Shown here: positions 1 to 7,468 of the stretch, one piece after another
How positions within the stretch are numbered: position 1 is the stretch's first letter
How the letters are laid out: every line of letters starts with the position of its first letter
Assembly: GCA_030747075.1 (NCBI GenBank)
Contig: JASLLL010000031.1
Span: 1 to 28,342 of the forward strand
From: Gemmatimonadota bacterium
GTDB lineage: Bacteria; ARS69
Direction of reading: 5' to 3'
Length of the DNA: 28,342 nt
Translations under genes and position numbers: made by a program
The notes under the pieces: generated by a model
What the model saw: the letters and a program-made list of their open reading frames with translations, nothing else
Told to the model about the DNA's origin: nothing
Databases searched by the model: none

Positions 1-165
1 TCGGATGACCTCACGCTGAGGTTCCGGATCGTGCGCGAGAATCGCCTGAGGAATACGGCGGTCGACATGCGCCAGTACAACGAAGAGGTAGGAGGCGAAG
101 TCGATGCCGGTAATGTCAAGAACACCAATAACTATTTCCGCATTCAGGTGGACTACGCGTTCTAG
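1..165 (+). CDS. C-terminal end of an outer-membrane beta-barrel protein (5' truncated)
   Basis: Frame 1 is open from the left edge and gives 54 residues before a TAG stop. The last residues, YFRIQVDYAF, alternate polar and hydrophobic residues and finish in an aromatic Phe, the classic last beta-strand of an outer-membrane barrel recognised by the BAM machinery. The preceding residues also read as paired strands (DDLTLRFRIVREN). The next gene starts 24 bases later in the same direction and is also an outer-membrane barrel, so the two are probably co-transcribed. The family cannot be named from this fragment; a TonB-dependent receptor or a porin-like barrel are both possible. Confidence 0.6.
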   Translation, partial: SDDLTLRFRIVRENRLRNTAVDMRQYNEEVGGEVDAGNVKNTNNYFRIQVDYAF

Positions 166-189
166 CCTCGGCGGGGAGGGCCGATACTC

Positions 190-1509
190 ATGAGACGATT
201 TCTCATTCTGACGACGCTCGCCGCAGTGCTCTCCTTCGGAGGGGGCGTGGCCGAGGGAATCACATTCTTCGATCTGGCCACCGGCGATGAGTCCGGACTT
301 CCGGACGCGCGGTCGGCTGCGATGGGCGGCACGCGCGGAGCGGCGGCCACGGGTGCGCTGGCGGGTACCGCGAACCCCGCGTCGCTGGCGCGGCTTTCGT
401 CTTCGGTGACCTCGGTGTCTCTGAGTACGCACAAGACTCTGGAGACCCGTGCGACTCCCGCCTACGACAGTTTCGATGGCTTCCTCGTGGAGTCGATTTA
501 TGTACTGAACGACGCGTATCTCTTCCAGGGTGGTTTCGGTGCGGTGTTTGCACCGGAGACGGGCCTGTTGCCGCTTCCCGGGAAGATGGGACTGGGCGTC
601 TCCTTCGCGCCGGTGAGGGACTTCCAGTACCAGTATCTGGAAGAAGTGCGCGACAACGAGGTCTTCACGCAGCCAAGGGATCGACTCATTGCGTTGAACG
701 AGATTGAAGGCGAGGGCGCCATTCGCGCGCTGACCTTCGGAGCCGGGCTTCCCGTGACCGACAATGTCTCCGTCGGTGCCGGCGTGGAGTGGCTCACCGG
801 AGGGTACGAGCTCATGCAGCGCACCCGATGGATGCTGGAGGGGACAGAGGAGAGTTCGGACCTCTCTGTGCGGTCGCTTTCCGGGCGCCGTGCTGTTCTG
901 TCCACCAGCGTGCATGCAGGGCATCGACTGGATCTCTCCGGGGTCTTCCGCTATGCGGCGGGGCTCGCGGGGGAGAGTGCCGTCGAGGGAGCTCCGACCG
1001 GTCTTTCCGCGCTGGGAGAGTCGCTCGCGGATCCGTTCCCCGGGAAGGTGGTTATCCACCAGCCGTCGCAACTGGTCTTGTCGGCGGCGTACCGGCCCCG
1101 CGCAAAGATGAAGACGCAGGTGTTCGCGGAAGCCTCGCGGACTGACTGGTCTTCGTATCAACACAGCCTGTTCGAAGCGCAGGACCTTTCGGATGTGTGG
1201 GATGTGCGCTTCGGAGTGGAGCACATTTTCTACAACGGCTTCCCTGTTCGCTACGGGTTCCACTATCTTCCGTCGCCGAGGAATACGCAGATCGCGACGA
1301 CCACCTTCACATTTGGAACGGGGTTTGCCGTCGGGCCTCTTCATGCGGACTTGGCGTTTGAGGTCGGGAATCGCGAGTACTCGCATGAAGATCTCTTCCC
1401 GGATTCCATGTTTGGCGGGACGGACCATGTTCGCAAGGACACGATCGAGGAGAATCGCTCCTCCGCCTTCGTGACCCTCACCTACGCGCTCGACTCGGTC
1501 GGAGGCTGA
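190..1509 (+). CDS. PorV/FadL-like outer-membrane beta-barrel protein
   Basis: A 439-residue protein with a signal peptide (residues 1 to about 23, MRRFLILTTLAAVLSFGGG), then the N-terminal pattern DARSAAMGGTRGA followed by NPASLA (about 62-67). This layout is typical of the PorV/PorQ/UPF0164 and OmpP1/FadL barrels of the FCB group, where a glycine-rich hatch precedes an asparagine-proline-alanine turn. The rest is a run of amphipathic strands. In type IX secretion PorV is the outer-membrane shuttle for proteins with a C-terminal sorting domain, and such a protein is encoded at 3495-6401. Whether this copy is PorV itself or one of the many related barrels cannot be told by eye. The ATG follows a GGGAGGG site 8 bases upstream. 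The next gene starts 4 bases after the stop, so the two are probably translated together. Confidence 0.7.
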   Translation: MRRFLILTTLAAVLSFGGGVAEGITFFDLATGDESGLPDARSAAMGGTRGAAATGALAGTANPASLARLSSSVTSVSLSTHKTLETRATPAYDSFDGFLVESIYVLNDAYLFQGGFGAVFAPETGLLPLPGKMGLGVSFAPVRDFQYQYLEEVRDNEVFTQPRDRLIALNEIEGEGAIRALTFGAGLPVTDNVSVGAGVEWLTGGYELMQRTRWMLEGTEESSDLSVRSLSGRRAVLSTSVHAGHRLDLSGVFRYAAGLAGESAVEGAPTGLSALGESLADPFPGKVVIHQPSQLVLSAAYRPRAKMKTQVFAEASRTDWSSYQHSLFEAQDLSDVWDVRFGVEHIFYNGFPVRYGFHYLPSPRNTQIATTTFTFGTGFAVGPLHADLAFEVGNREYSHEDLFPDSMFGGTDHVRKDTIEENRSSAFVTLTYALDSVGG

Positions 1510-1513
1510 TCCG

Positions 1514-3232
1514 ATGACCCGTGGCAGGCGAATTTCCTTCGGAGGAGGGGCTGTCGGGAAGGCCTGCGCCGGGCTCCTGGCAGGCCTGGTTCTGGCGGTT
1601 CCTTTCGCCAGTGCGGAAGTCGTGGAACTGACCATCGTTCACACGAACGACATCCACGGCGGGATTCACGCCTCGGATGCCACCTTCATGAGCCGTGAGT
1701 TTCCGCCGAGGCTTGGCGGAGCCGCGTCCATGGCGACGGTCCTCAAGCGGCTTCGTGCGCAGGTGGAAGCGGATGGCGGCCACTTCCTGCTCATGGACTC
1801 GGGCGACATCTTTCAGGGCACGCCCATCGGCAACATGACCAAAGGTCGCGCCATCGTCGACTTCCTGAACAGCTCCGGGTATGACATCTGGGCGCTCGGG
1901 AACCACGAGTTCGACGAAGGGCTTCAGAACTGCAAGGACCTGGTGGAGCGCGCCCGGTTCCCGGTGCTGGCCGCGAACCTGGTGGAAGAGGGAACGGTTC
2001 GGACGGTGGACTGGGTTCGGCCGTGGGTGATCCGCGACTTTGGCGGGCTCCGCGTGGGCATCATCGGACTCATCACCTGCGAGACTGAGAACATGAGCTT
2101 CCCGGGGAATGTAGAGGGTCTGGACTTTCGCCCCGTGATTCCCACCGTCCGCAGTGTGCTCCCCGTGCTGGAAGAGCGTGGGGTGGACATTGTGCTGATG
2201 GTGGGCCACCTGGGCGTCCCGTACGATCGGGAAGGAGCCTACGAGACGCGCGCCCGGGACGGCTGGCGTGAGGAAGAGGACTCCCGCAATGACTCCATGG
2301 ATCTTGCGCATTCGGTGACGGGTGTCGACGCGATGTTCTGCGGGCACATCCACAAGGGATTCGATGATGCGTTTGAAGATCCCGATTCGCACGCGCTCCT
2401 GTTCCAGACCTACGGTCGTGGATCGGGTGCGGGAATCGTCACCTTGTCGATCGACACGGAGACGGACCAGATTGTGGATCACCGTTTCTGGACGGAGCGC
2501 GGGTACCTCCTCTCCTTCTTCGAAGACGAGTTCTGGCCGGATCCGGAAGTGGCCGAGGTGATTCGAAAAGAGGTGTTGGACGCAGAGAAGGGGATGGATC
2601 GCCTGTTGGGGCGAGCGACCGGCGTCTTCAGCCGACGCGGGACGGGCGTCAGCCCGGAGAGTCCGATGGGTGATGCAGTCTGTGATGCCATGCTGGAAGA
2701 AACGGATGCGGACTTCTCGTTTACGAATCTGGGCGGGATCCGGGATGAGTTCGGTCCCGGTTCCATCACTCCCCGCGACTGTTTCCAGGTGCTGCCGTTT
2801 GGAAACAAGATGGTGCTCTTCAAGATGTCAGGGACACTTCTGCGGGAAGTTGTGGAGATGCGAATCAGCGGCGGACACCACGGGCTGTATATCGGGGGAG
2901 GGCGTCTCGTGTATGACATGACGCGGCCGGACTTCGATCGAGTCACGAGCTTCGAAGTCGGGGGCAAGCCCTGGGATCCGGATGCCGTCTACCGTGTGGT
3001 GACCAGCGATTTCCTCGCGCAGGGGAACGCGAACCTGTCCATGCTGCCTGGCGTGCCGGAAGCGCTTCGGAGCTATACGGGCAAGACCATGCGCCAGGCT
3101 CTTGAGAACTGGATCCAGCGTCACTCTCCAGTGACCCCCGCGACCGACGGCCGCTGGGTGGAGGAACCGGGGGCGGAACAGTCTCCGGCGCTCCGGGCGG
3201 CGACCGCGGAGGGAGCATCGAGCGGGTCCTGA
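1514..3232 (+). CDS. Secreted 5'-nucleotidase / 2',3'-cyclic phosphodiesterase (UshA family)
   Basis: A 572-residue exported metallophosphatase. A signal peptide ends near Ala34. The N-terminal calcineurin-like domain shows HTNDIHG (43-49; metal ligands Asp46 and His48), MDSGDIFQG (Asp98), LGNHEFD (Asn130, His131) and CGHIHKG (His278, His280). The C-terminal 5'-nucleotidase domain shows TNLGGIRD and the PFGNK substrate-binding loop. Known members strip phosphate from nucleotides, UDP-sugars or cyclic nucleotides outside the cytoplasm, feeding phosphate and nucleoside uptake. Length and domain order match the family. GGAGG lies 8 bases before the ATG, overlapping the end of the PorV-like gene. 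The substrate cannot be chosen from sequence. The 3' neighbour is a lamin-tail protein of a kind often attached to extracellular nucleases. Confidence 0.9.
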   Translation: MTRGRRISFGGGAVGKACAGLLAGLVLAVPFASAEVVELTIVHTNDIHGGIHASDATFMSREFPPRLGGAASMATVLKRLRAQVEADGGHFLLMDSGDIFQGTPIGNMTKGRAIVDFLNSSGYDIWALGNHEFDEGLQNCKDLVERARFPVLAANLVEEGTVRTVDWVRPWVIRDFGGLRVGIIGLITCETENMSFPGNVEGLDFRPVIPTVRSVLPVLEERGVDIVLMVGHLGVPYDREGAYETRARDGWREEEDSRNDSMDLAHSVTGVDAMFCGHIHKGFDDAFEDPDSHALLFQTYGRGSGAGIVTLSIDTETDQIVDHRFWTERGYLLSFFEDEFWPDPEVAEVIRKEVLDAEKGMDRLLGRATGVFSRRGTGVSPESPMGDAVCDAMLEETDADFSFTNLGGIRDEFGPGSITPRDCFQVLPFGNKMVLFKMSGTLLREVVEMRISGGHHGLYIGGGRLVYDMTRPDFDRVTSFEVGGKPWDPDAVYRVVTSDFLAQGNANLSMLPGVPEALRSYTGKTMRQALENWIQRHSPVTPATDGRWVEEPGAEQSPALRAATAEGASSGS

Positions 3233-3304
3233 GGAGATGCGCCGCGGCGTTTGGTGTTCTCTTGCGGATACTGCCGTTTGCCTGCCCTTCGGGGTTCCAC
3301 GAGG

Positions 3305-3334
3305 TTGGATATACTCATCGGGTTCTGGTATGCT
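3305..3334 (+). promoter_or_regulatory. Possible promoter of the 968-residue lamin-tail gene
   Basis: TTGGAT (3305-3310), an 18-base spacer, then TATGCT (3329-3334) preceded by TGG, which makes an extended -10. The -35 match is only fair. It would give a leader of about 150 bases before the ATG at 3495. It is the best candidate in the 262-base gap 3233-3494. Confidence 0.35.
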
Positions 3335-3348
3335 GCAATGCTGTTCGG

Positions 3349-3368
3349 AAGGGGCCTCGGCGCCCCTT
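3349..3368 (+). other. Stem-loop in the leader of the lamin-tail gene
   Basis: AAGGGGC and GCCCCTT form a perfect 7-base-pair stem around a 6-base loop. No T run follows, so it is not a good intrinsic terminator. It lies just after the candidate promoter and may be a leader structure, or a factor-dependent terminator of the nucleotidase transcript. A second small stem, GGGC/GCCC, lies close before the ribosome-binding site at 3482-3488. Confidence 0.35.
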
Positions 3369-3494
3369 GAGGCTCCGTGAGCGGAGTGAACGGCGTTCCC
3401 GCTGATCTCTCCGTGAGTCCGGCGGAGCACAACCAGTCATTCGGACATCACGGCAACCCTGGACGGGCTTTCCGCCCCATCGAAGAGGTTCTCC

Positions 3495-6401
3495 ATGCGA
3501 CTCAAGTACACCGTGCTCGTCAGCGCACTTCTGGTGGCCGTATCCGCCTGGCCGGTTGCTGCCCAGGTGGTGATCAACGAAATTCTCCCGAACCCGGGGT
3601 CGTACTACGACGGCGCGGAGTTCGTGGAGCTGCACAACACGACGGCGGCTCCCGTCAGCATCGCAGGGTGGGTGCTCACGGGAACCGAATACTCCGGAAC
3701 TTGTGGCGGGGAGGACCACCAGCAGTTCCCTGCCGGGGCCACGATTCCGGCGAACGGGTATGTCACCATCGCGAAGGACAACATGGACAGCGCGGGGAAT
3801 GAGGAGGACGGTTTCCTCCAGCGGTTTGGCTTCAACGCCTCGTACGAGTGCTATGATGCCGACCGAAGCTACGAGTACGACGATCCGTCCGTACCCAACC
3901 TCGCCATTCTGACCAACTCCACCTTCGACGATCAGATTCTCCTGATCCCGGGGAACGGATACGGGACGGCATGTCTGGGGCAGTACAACCAGTACGAAGC
4001 GCTCTACCTCTACAACGGCGTCCCGGGCATGGGGGGGGCGGTTGTAGATGTCATTGAGTACCGATCGACTATTTGCGCCTCGGATGCCTGTCTGGGAGTG
4101 GGAACCAGCGACGACGACGCCTATGTCGGATTCCCGGACACGGGCGAGTCGCTGGGACGAGACGCTTCCTCCGGCGATACGGGGAATAGCTCCGTCGACC
4201 TGATTCTGGGTACACCGACACCGGGAGCCGCAAACATCGCGAACATCGGTCCGACGCTTTCGGACATGGGTGCGGACAACCCGGGTCCCGTGGTGGGTGA
4301 GAGCGTGGGCATTGCGCTGATCGCCACCGATGCGGACGGCATCGGCGATATGTTCCTGGTGTACACGCCGGACGGTTCTCCTTCGGACTCGGTGGCGATG
4401 TCGCTGACCGGCCCGGACACCTACGGAGGCACCATTCCCGCGCAGGCGGATGGGGCCATTGTGCGCTACTTCGTGCGCGCATCGGATGGCGGCAACGCGG
4501 CGGGGGTCGGTACGAGCAAGTATCCGGACTTTGGAACCCGCTCGATTCGCTGGGGTACGCAGACGATCGTCGGCGTGCAGTTCGTCTTCAACCCCGCCGT
4601 GAACGACACCTCTCCCGAGTTTGGGAATCCGGTGAACATCGAGGGGATCGTCGTCTCCGAGCCGGGGCTCTACAGCGCGGGCAAGTTCGTGATCCAGTCG
4701 GCGAATGCGCTCTGGAGCGGTGTCCACTGCTTCGACGCACTCTCCGAAGCCACCATGCAGCGTGGCGACAGCGTTCGCGTCTCCGGGGTCGTGGAGGAGT
4801 ACTACAACCTGACGGAAGTGAAGCTGTTCGGCGCGGAGAATGTGGAGATTCTCTCCACCGGGAACGCTCTTCCGGGGCCGGCCATGGTCTCCTGCAACGA
4901 CCTGGCGACCGGGAATCCGGCCGCTGAAGCACGCGAAGGAACCTACGCGGAGCTGAGCAATGTCCAGGTGACGCTTCTGGATACTTACGGCCAGTTCGAG
5001 GTGACGGATGCCAGCGGTTCCGCCAAGGTGGGTGACGATGCCTTCTACAACTACAATCCCACGCTGGGCGATTCGCTCCAGACGGTGCGGGGTGTCGCGG
5101 ATTACTCCTACAGCGAACGAAAGCTGGAGCCCAGGGACGATGCCGACATCATTGGCCCGCCGCTTGTGACCTCGATGAGGTACAGCCCCACGCCTCCGAC
5201 CGCGAGTTCGCCGGTGACCTTCTCGTGCGAGATCACGGACAACGGCACCATTGCGCGTGCCAAGCTCTTCTTCTCGTTCGACAACGGGGCTACCTACGAC
5301 TCGACCGACATGGTGAATACCACGGGAGACAGCTGGGAAGTCGCCATGGGTCCGTACGCGGCGGGCACCGAGGTGGACTACCATGTGGAGACCACGGACA
5401 ACGAAGGGTTCCTCGGCCGCGCGCCGTCCATCGGGGACTACGATGTCTATGTGGGCTTCCTGACGATTGAGGCCATTCAGTCCACGACAATCGACGGAGA
5501 CAGCTCGTCGTACGAAGGCAGCCCGGTGAATGTGGCGGGGATCGTGACGGCCGCGCCCGGGACCTTTGCCGACAACACCTTCTACATCCAGAACAACTGG
5601 GTGACGGATCCTTCCTATCGCGGGATTGCGGTCTACTCGGGCGGAAGCCTTGTGGGCCAGCTTGCGGTCGGCGACTCCGTGTCGCTCTCGGGTGATGTGG
5701 ACGAGTACTACAACTTCACGCAGATCCGTATGCACTTCACGGACGCGTATACGAATCACGGGCCGGTGGGTCAGTTGCCCGCGTACCAGATTGCCACTAC
5801 GGACCTTCCGGATTCGAATGTGGCTGTCAGCGAACCGTGGGAGAGTGTGCTGGTCATGGCTGCGAACTCGGTGGTTACCAACGCCACCGCCGGTTATGGG
5901 CAGTGGTACATCGACAACACCGCGCCGACGACCGGCACGGAGACGATGGTCGATGACTTCGGTCCGTATACCTATCAGCCGGTGCTTGGTGACTCGCTCT
6001 CCGTGCGCGGCGTCGTGCAGTTCTCATACGGAGCATTCAAGGTTCAGCCGAGAAGCGACTCCGACATCCTGCCGTTTGACCTGAACGACGCGGTCGGCGT
6101 GGAGATTGGCAGCGGACCGCTTGCGTTCCAACTCTCCCGGATCGACCCGAATCCGTTCACGGGTTCCTCCGCGCAGATTCGGTTCAGCATCCCGCATGCT
6201 TCGACCGCGAACCTGGCCGTGTACGATGTGACCGGGCGGCTGGTGCGGACGCTGGTGAACGGTCCGGTCGACGCAGGCCACCATGTGGTGGACTGGGACG
6301 GCTCCAATCAGGACCACCGTGCGGTGTCTTCGGGTGTCTACTTCTACCGTCTGAAGGCGGACGGGCAGGAGGCCACCCGGAAGGTCACGGTTCTGAAGTA
6401 G
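3495..6401 (+). CDS. Large secreted lamin-tail-domain protein with duplicated beta modules and a type IX-like sorting domain
   Basis: A 968-residue exported protein. The signal peptide ends near Ala23. A lamin-tail domain follows (about 24-235; VVINEILPNPGS, EFVELHN), then an Ig/FN3-like segment (about 245-345). Residues 377-552 and 675-858 are a clear internal repeat: GNPVNIEGIV / GSPVNVAGIV, RGDSVRVSGVVEEYYN / VGDSVSLSGDVDEYYN, and LGDSLQTVRGV / LGDSLSVRGV. The repeats resemble the OB-like beta modules found in front of secreted nucleases. A second Ig-like segment lies between them. The last 90 residues are a FlgD-like/type A sorting domain (PNPFTGSSAQIRFSI, YDVTGRLVRTL, SSGVYFYRL, KVTVLK). 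No nuclease or other catalytic domain is seen, so a binding or structural role on the cell surface is likely. GAAGAGG precedes the ATG. Confidence 0.85.
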   Translation: MRLKYTVLVSALLVAVSAWPVAAQVVINEILPNPGSYYDGAEFVELHNTTAAPVSIAGWVLTGTEYSGTCGGEDHQQFPAGATIPANGYVTIAKDNMDSAGNEEDGFLQRFGFNASYECYDADRSYEYDDPSVPNLAILTNSTFDDQILLIPGNGYGTACLGQYNQYEALYLYNGVPGMGGAVVDVIEYRSTICASDACLGVGTSDDDAYVGFPDTGESLGRDASSGDTGNSSVDLILGTPTPGAANIANIGPTLSDMGADNPGPVVGESVGIALIATDADGIGDMFLVYTPDGSPSDSVAMSLTGPDTYGGTIPAQADGAIVRYFVRASDGGNAAGVGTSKYPDFGTRSIRWGTQTIVGVQFVFNPAVNDTSPEFGNPVNIEGIVVSEPGLYSAGKFVIQSANALWSGVHCFDALSEATMQRGDSVRVSGVVEEYYNLTEVKLFGAENVEILSTGNALPGPAMVSCNDLATGNPAAEAREGTYAELSNVQVTLLDTYGQFEVTDASGSAKVGDDAFYNYNPTLGDSLQTVRGVADYSYSERKLEPRDDADIIGPPLVTSMRYSPTPPTASSPVTFSCEITDNGTIARAKLFFSFDNGATYDSTDMVNTTGDSWEVAMGPYAAGTEVDYHVETTDNEGFLGRAPSIGDYDVYVGFLTIEAIQSTTIDGDSSSYEGSPVNVAGIVTAAPGTFADNTFYIQNNWVTDPSYRGIAVYSGGSLVGQLAVGDSVSLSGDVDEYYNFTQIRMHFTDAYTNHGPVGQLPAYQIATTDLPDSNVAVSEPWESVLVMAANSVVTNATAGYGQWYIDNTAPTTGTETMVDDFGPYTYQPVLGDSLSVRGVVQFSYGAFKVQPRSDSDILPFDLNDAVGVEIGSGPLAFQLSRIDPNPFTGSSAQIRFSIPHASTANLAVYDVTGRLVRTLVNGPVDAGHHVVDWDGSNQDHRAVSSGVYFYRLKADGQEATRKVTVLK
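4623..5150 (+). repeat. Internal protein repeat, copy 1
   Basis: Encodes residues 377-552 of the lamin-tail protein. It aligns along its whole length with copy 2, including the [GN]xPVN start, the GDSVxxSG and YYN centre, and the LGDSL and VRGV end. The two have diverged in DNA but are colinear in protein. Confidence 0.75.
5517..6068 (+). repeat. Internal protein repeat, copy 2
   Basis: Encodes residues 675-858 and matches copy 1 across about 180 residues. It ends at the motif PRSDSDI (copy 1: PRDDADI), directly before the linker to the C-terminal sorting domain. Confidence 0.75.
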
Positions 6402-6412
6402 CGAAGTGGTGT

Positions 6413-6442
6413 CACCGGGGCGGCCTTGAGGTCGTCCCGGTG
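6413..6442 (+). terminator. Stem-loop terminator after the lamin-tail gene
   Basis: A 13-base-pair stem (two G-T pairs) with a TTGA loop begins 12 bases after the stop codon. No T run follows, so termination may be weak or need a factor, but position and stability fit a 3' end. Confidence 0.6.
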
Positions 6443-6503
6443 GCTGGAATCCCTACGGGCGGGCTGGCCAAGTGTCCGTGTGACAGGAACTTGAGCTGGG
6501 TGC

Positions 6504-6533
6504 TTGCACTGGGGGGGGAGACTTCGGTACAAT
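6504..6533 (+). promoter_or_regulatory. Strong sigma70-type promoter of the 205-residue secreted protein gene
   Basis: TTGCAC (6504-6509), an 18-base spacer, then TACAAT (6528-6533). The spacer has eight consecutive G residues. The predicted start near 6540 leaves a leader of about 100 bases before the ATG at 6640. Confidence 0.7.
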
Positions 6534-6543
6534 CGTACCGAAG
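6522..6543. promoter_or_regulatory. Perfect inverted repeat over the -10 box (putative operator)
   Basis: CTTCGGTAC and GTACCGAAG form 9-base arms with a 4-base AATC spacer. The -10 hexamer TACAAT lies inside it, so a dimeric regulator bound here would block or reshape polymerase binding. A leader hairpin is less likely because most of the repeat precedes the predicted transcript start. Confidence 0.55.
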
Positions 6544-6553
6544 CGATCGTGCG

Positions 6554-6618
6554 GGGCGGATAGTCCGCTCCGTGGCGGGGTGTCAGGAAAGACCCGCCGA
6601 ACTCAATGAGGTACCTCA
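6554..6618 (+). other. Structured 5' leader before the 205-residue protein
   Basis: Two stem-loops are visible: 6554-6560 with 6564-6570 (one G-T pair), and GGCGGG 6574-6579 with CCCGCC 6593-6598. A 12-base palindrome, TGAGGTACCTCA, sits at 6607-6618, just before the GGAGGA ribosome-binding site (6625-6630). It may stabilise the message or tune translation; no known riboswitch is recognised. Confidence 0.4.
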
Positions 6619-6639
6619 CTCTCCGGAGGACTCTGTACC

Positions 6640-7257
6640 ATGAAGAAGACTGCTACCATGCTTCTCGTTGCGGCCTGTGTTCTGGGTCTTGCGTCCCTCG
6701 CCTCGGCTCAGACCTGTGGCTGGGAAGACGGCACGAGCACGGTCCTTGGTTCCTATGGAAATCTCGCCAGCGCGACCAATGTGACCTCGATGGCCAACAC
6801 GGGTGCGCACTCTGTGGAGCTGATTGAGAGCCCCGTCAGCGGCACTCCGCAGGCGTTTGTGGCCTTCATTGAAGGTCTCACCGATGGCGATGCCGTGACG
6901 GCCGGTTTCTACGGATGGGACGTCACCCCGGGCGCCAGCCCGTCGATGCGGGTCTGGGGGCACTACGGCGAGTCCGGCGACATCGGTTCCTACAACGGTT
7001 CCGCGGGTGGAAACTCCACCTACACCGACGGCTCCGGCTGGAGCATGGTCGATCACACTTGGACCTTTGACTCCAGTGGTGGCACGCGGGACGCGCTCAT
7101 CGTCGAGTGCCGTCTGTACAGCAACGCCTCTGGTTTCACCTTCTATGCGGACGATGTCTCCGTGTCGGCTTCGGCCGGGACCGTGACCCTCGCGTGTGGC
7201 GGCAGCGTCAGCGTCGAGAGCGCCTCCTGGGGCGTCGTGAAGAGCGAGTACCGGTAG
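6640..7257 (+). CDS. Small secreted beta-sandwich protein with a C-terminal SWGxVK motif
   Basis: A 205-residue exported protein with a clear signal peptide (residues 1 to about 23, ending ASA before QTCGW). The mature part is rich in Gly, Ser and Thr and reads as a jelly-roll domain of the carbohydrate-binding type: it opens with GWEDG and closes with FYADDVSVS, like CBM4/9-style modules. No enzyme motif is seen. The last ten residues (196-205), SWGVVKSEYR, match the end of the protein at 7469-8869, although the two are otherwise unrelated in layout. The gene has its own promoter with a palindrome, a good GGAGGA site and its own terminator, so it is a monocistronic and probably highly expressed surface or secreted protein. 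Its ligand is unknown. Confidence 0.75.
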   Translation: MKKTATMLLVAACVLGLASLASAQTCGWEDGTSTVLGSYGNLASATNVTSMANTGAHSVELIESPVSGTPQAFVAFIEGLTDGDAVTAGFYGWDVTPGASPSMRVWGHYGESGDIGSYNGSAGGNSTYTDGSGWSMVDHTWTFDSSGGTRDALIVECRLYSNASGFTFYADDVSVSASAGTVTLACGGSVSVESASWGVVKSEYR

Positions 7258-7297
7258 AGAGAGTCGCGCGCACTGCGCGCCGCACTCACCGTGAATC

Positions 7298-7326
7298 GGG
7301 GCGGCCTCTTCCGGGGTCGCCCTTTT
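7298..7326 (+). terminator. Intrinsic terminator after the 205-residue protein gene
   Basis: GGGCGGCC (7299-7306) pairs with GGTCGCCC (7315-7322; one G-T pair), followed by TTTT. A smaller hairpin, GCGCGC-ACT-GCGCGC (7266-7280), lies between the stop codon and this stem. Confidence 0.8.
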
Positions 7327-7334
7327 GCGTGCCC

Positions 7335-7362
7335 TTGACGCGCCGCTCCGACGCGGTAGCTT
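7335..7362 (+). promoter_or_regulatory. Probable promoter of the second lamin-tail gene
   Basis: TTGACG (7335-7340), a 16-base spacer and TAGCTT (7357-7362). It resembles the TTGACA/TAGGTT pair before the HU gene at 11493. It lies directly after the preceding terminator. Confidence 0.45.
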
Positions 7363-7468
7363 GTCGTCGCGCGCCTGGCCTGCTGCCGCTTCCCGAGACA
7401 GGTCTGTACGCTCCCCCAGGCCCCCTCCCCGGATGAGCCACCACACTGCTCCCCGTGGAGGAAGACCC

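Noticed and set aside
3315-5759. An 814-codon open frame on the minus strand opposite the large lamin-tail gene
   Set aside because: It is rich in Arg, His and Val, has no recognisable domain, and mirrors a well-supported plus-strand gene. Long antisense frames are common in GC-rich DNA.
7325-7435. Longer N-terminus for the second lamin-tail protein (TTG 7325 or ATG 7433)
   Set aside because: 7325 lies in the terminator of the previous gene, 7433 has no ribosome-binding site, and both would bury the signal peptide behind a charged extension.
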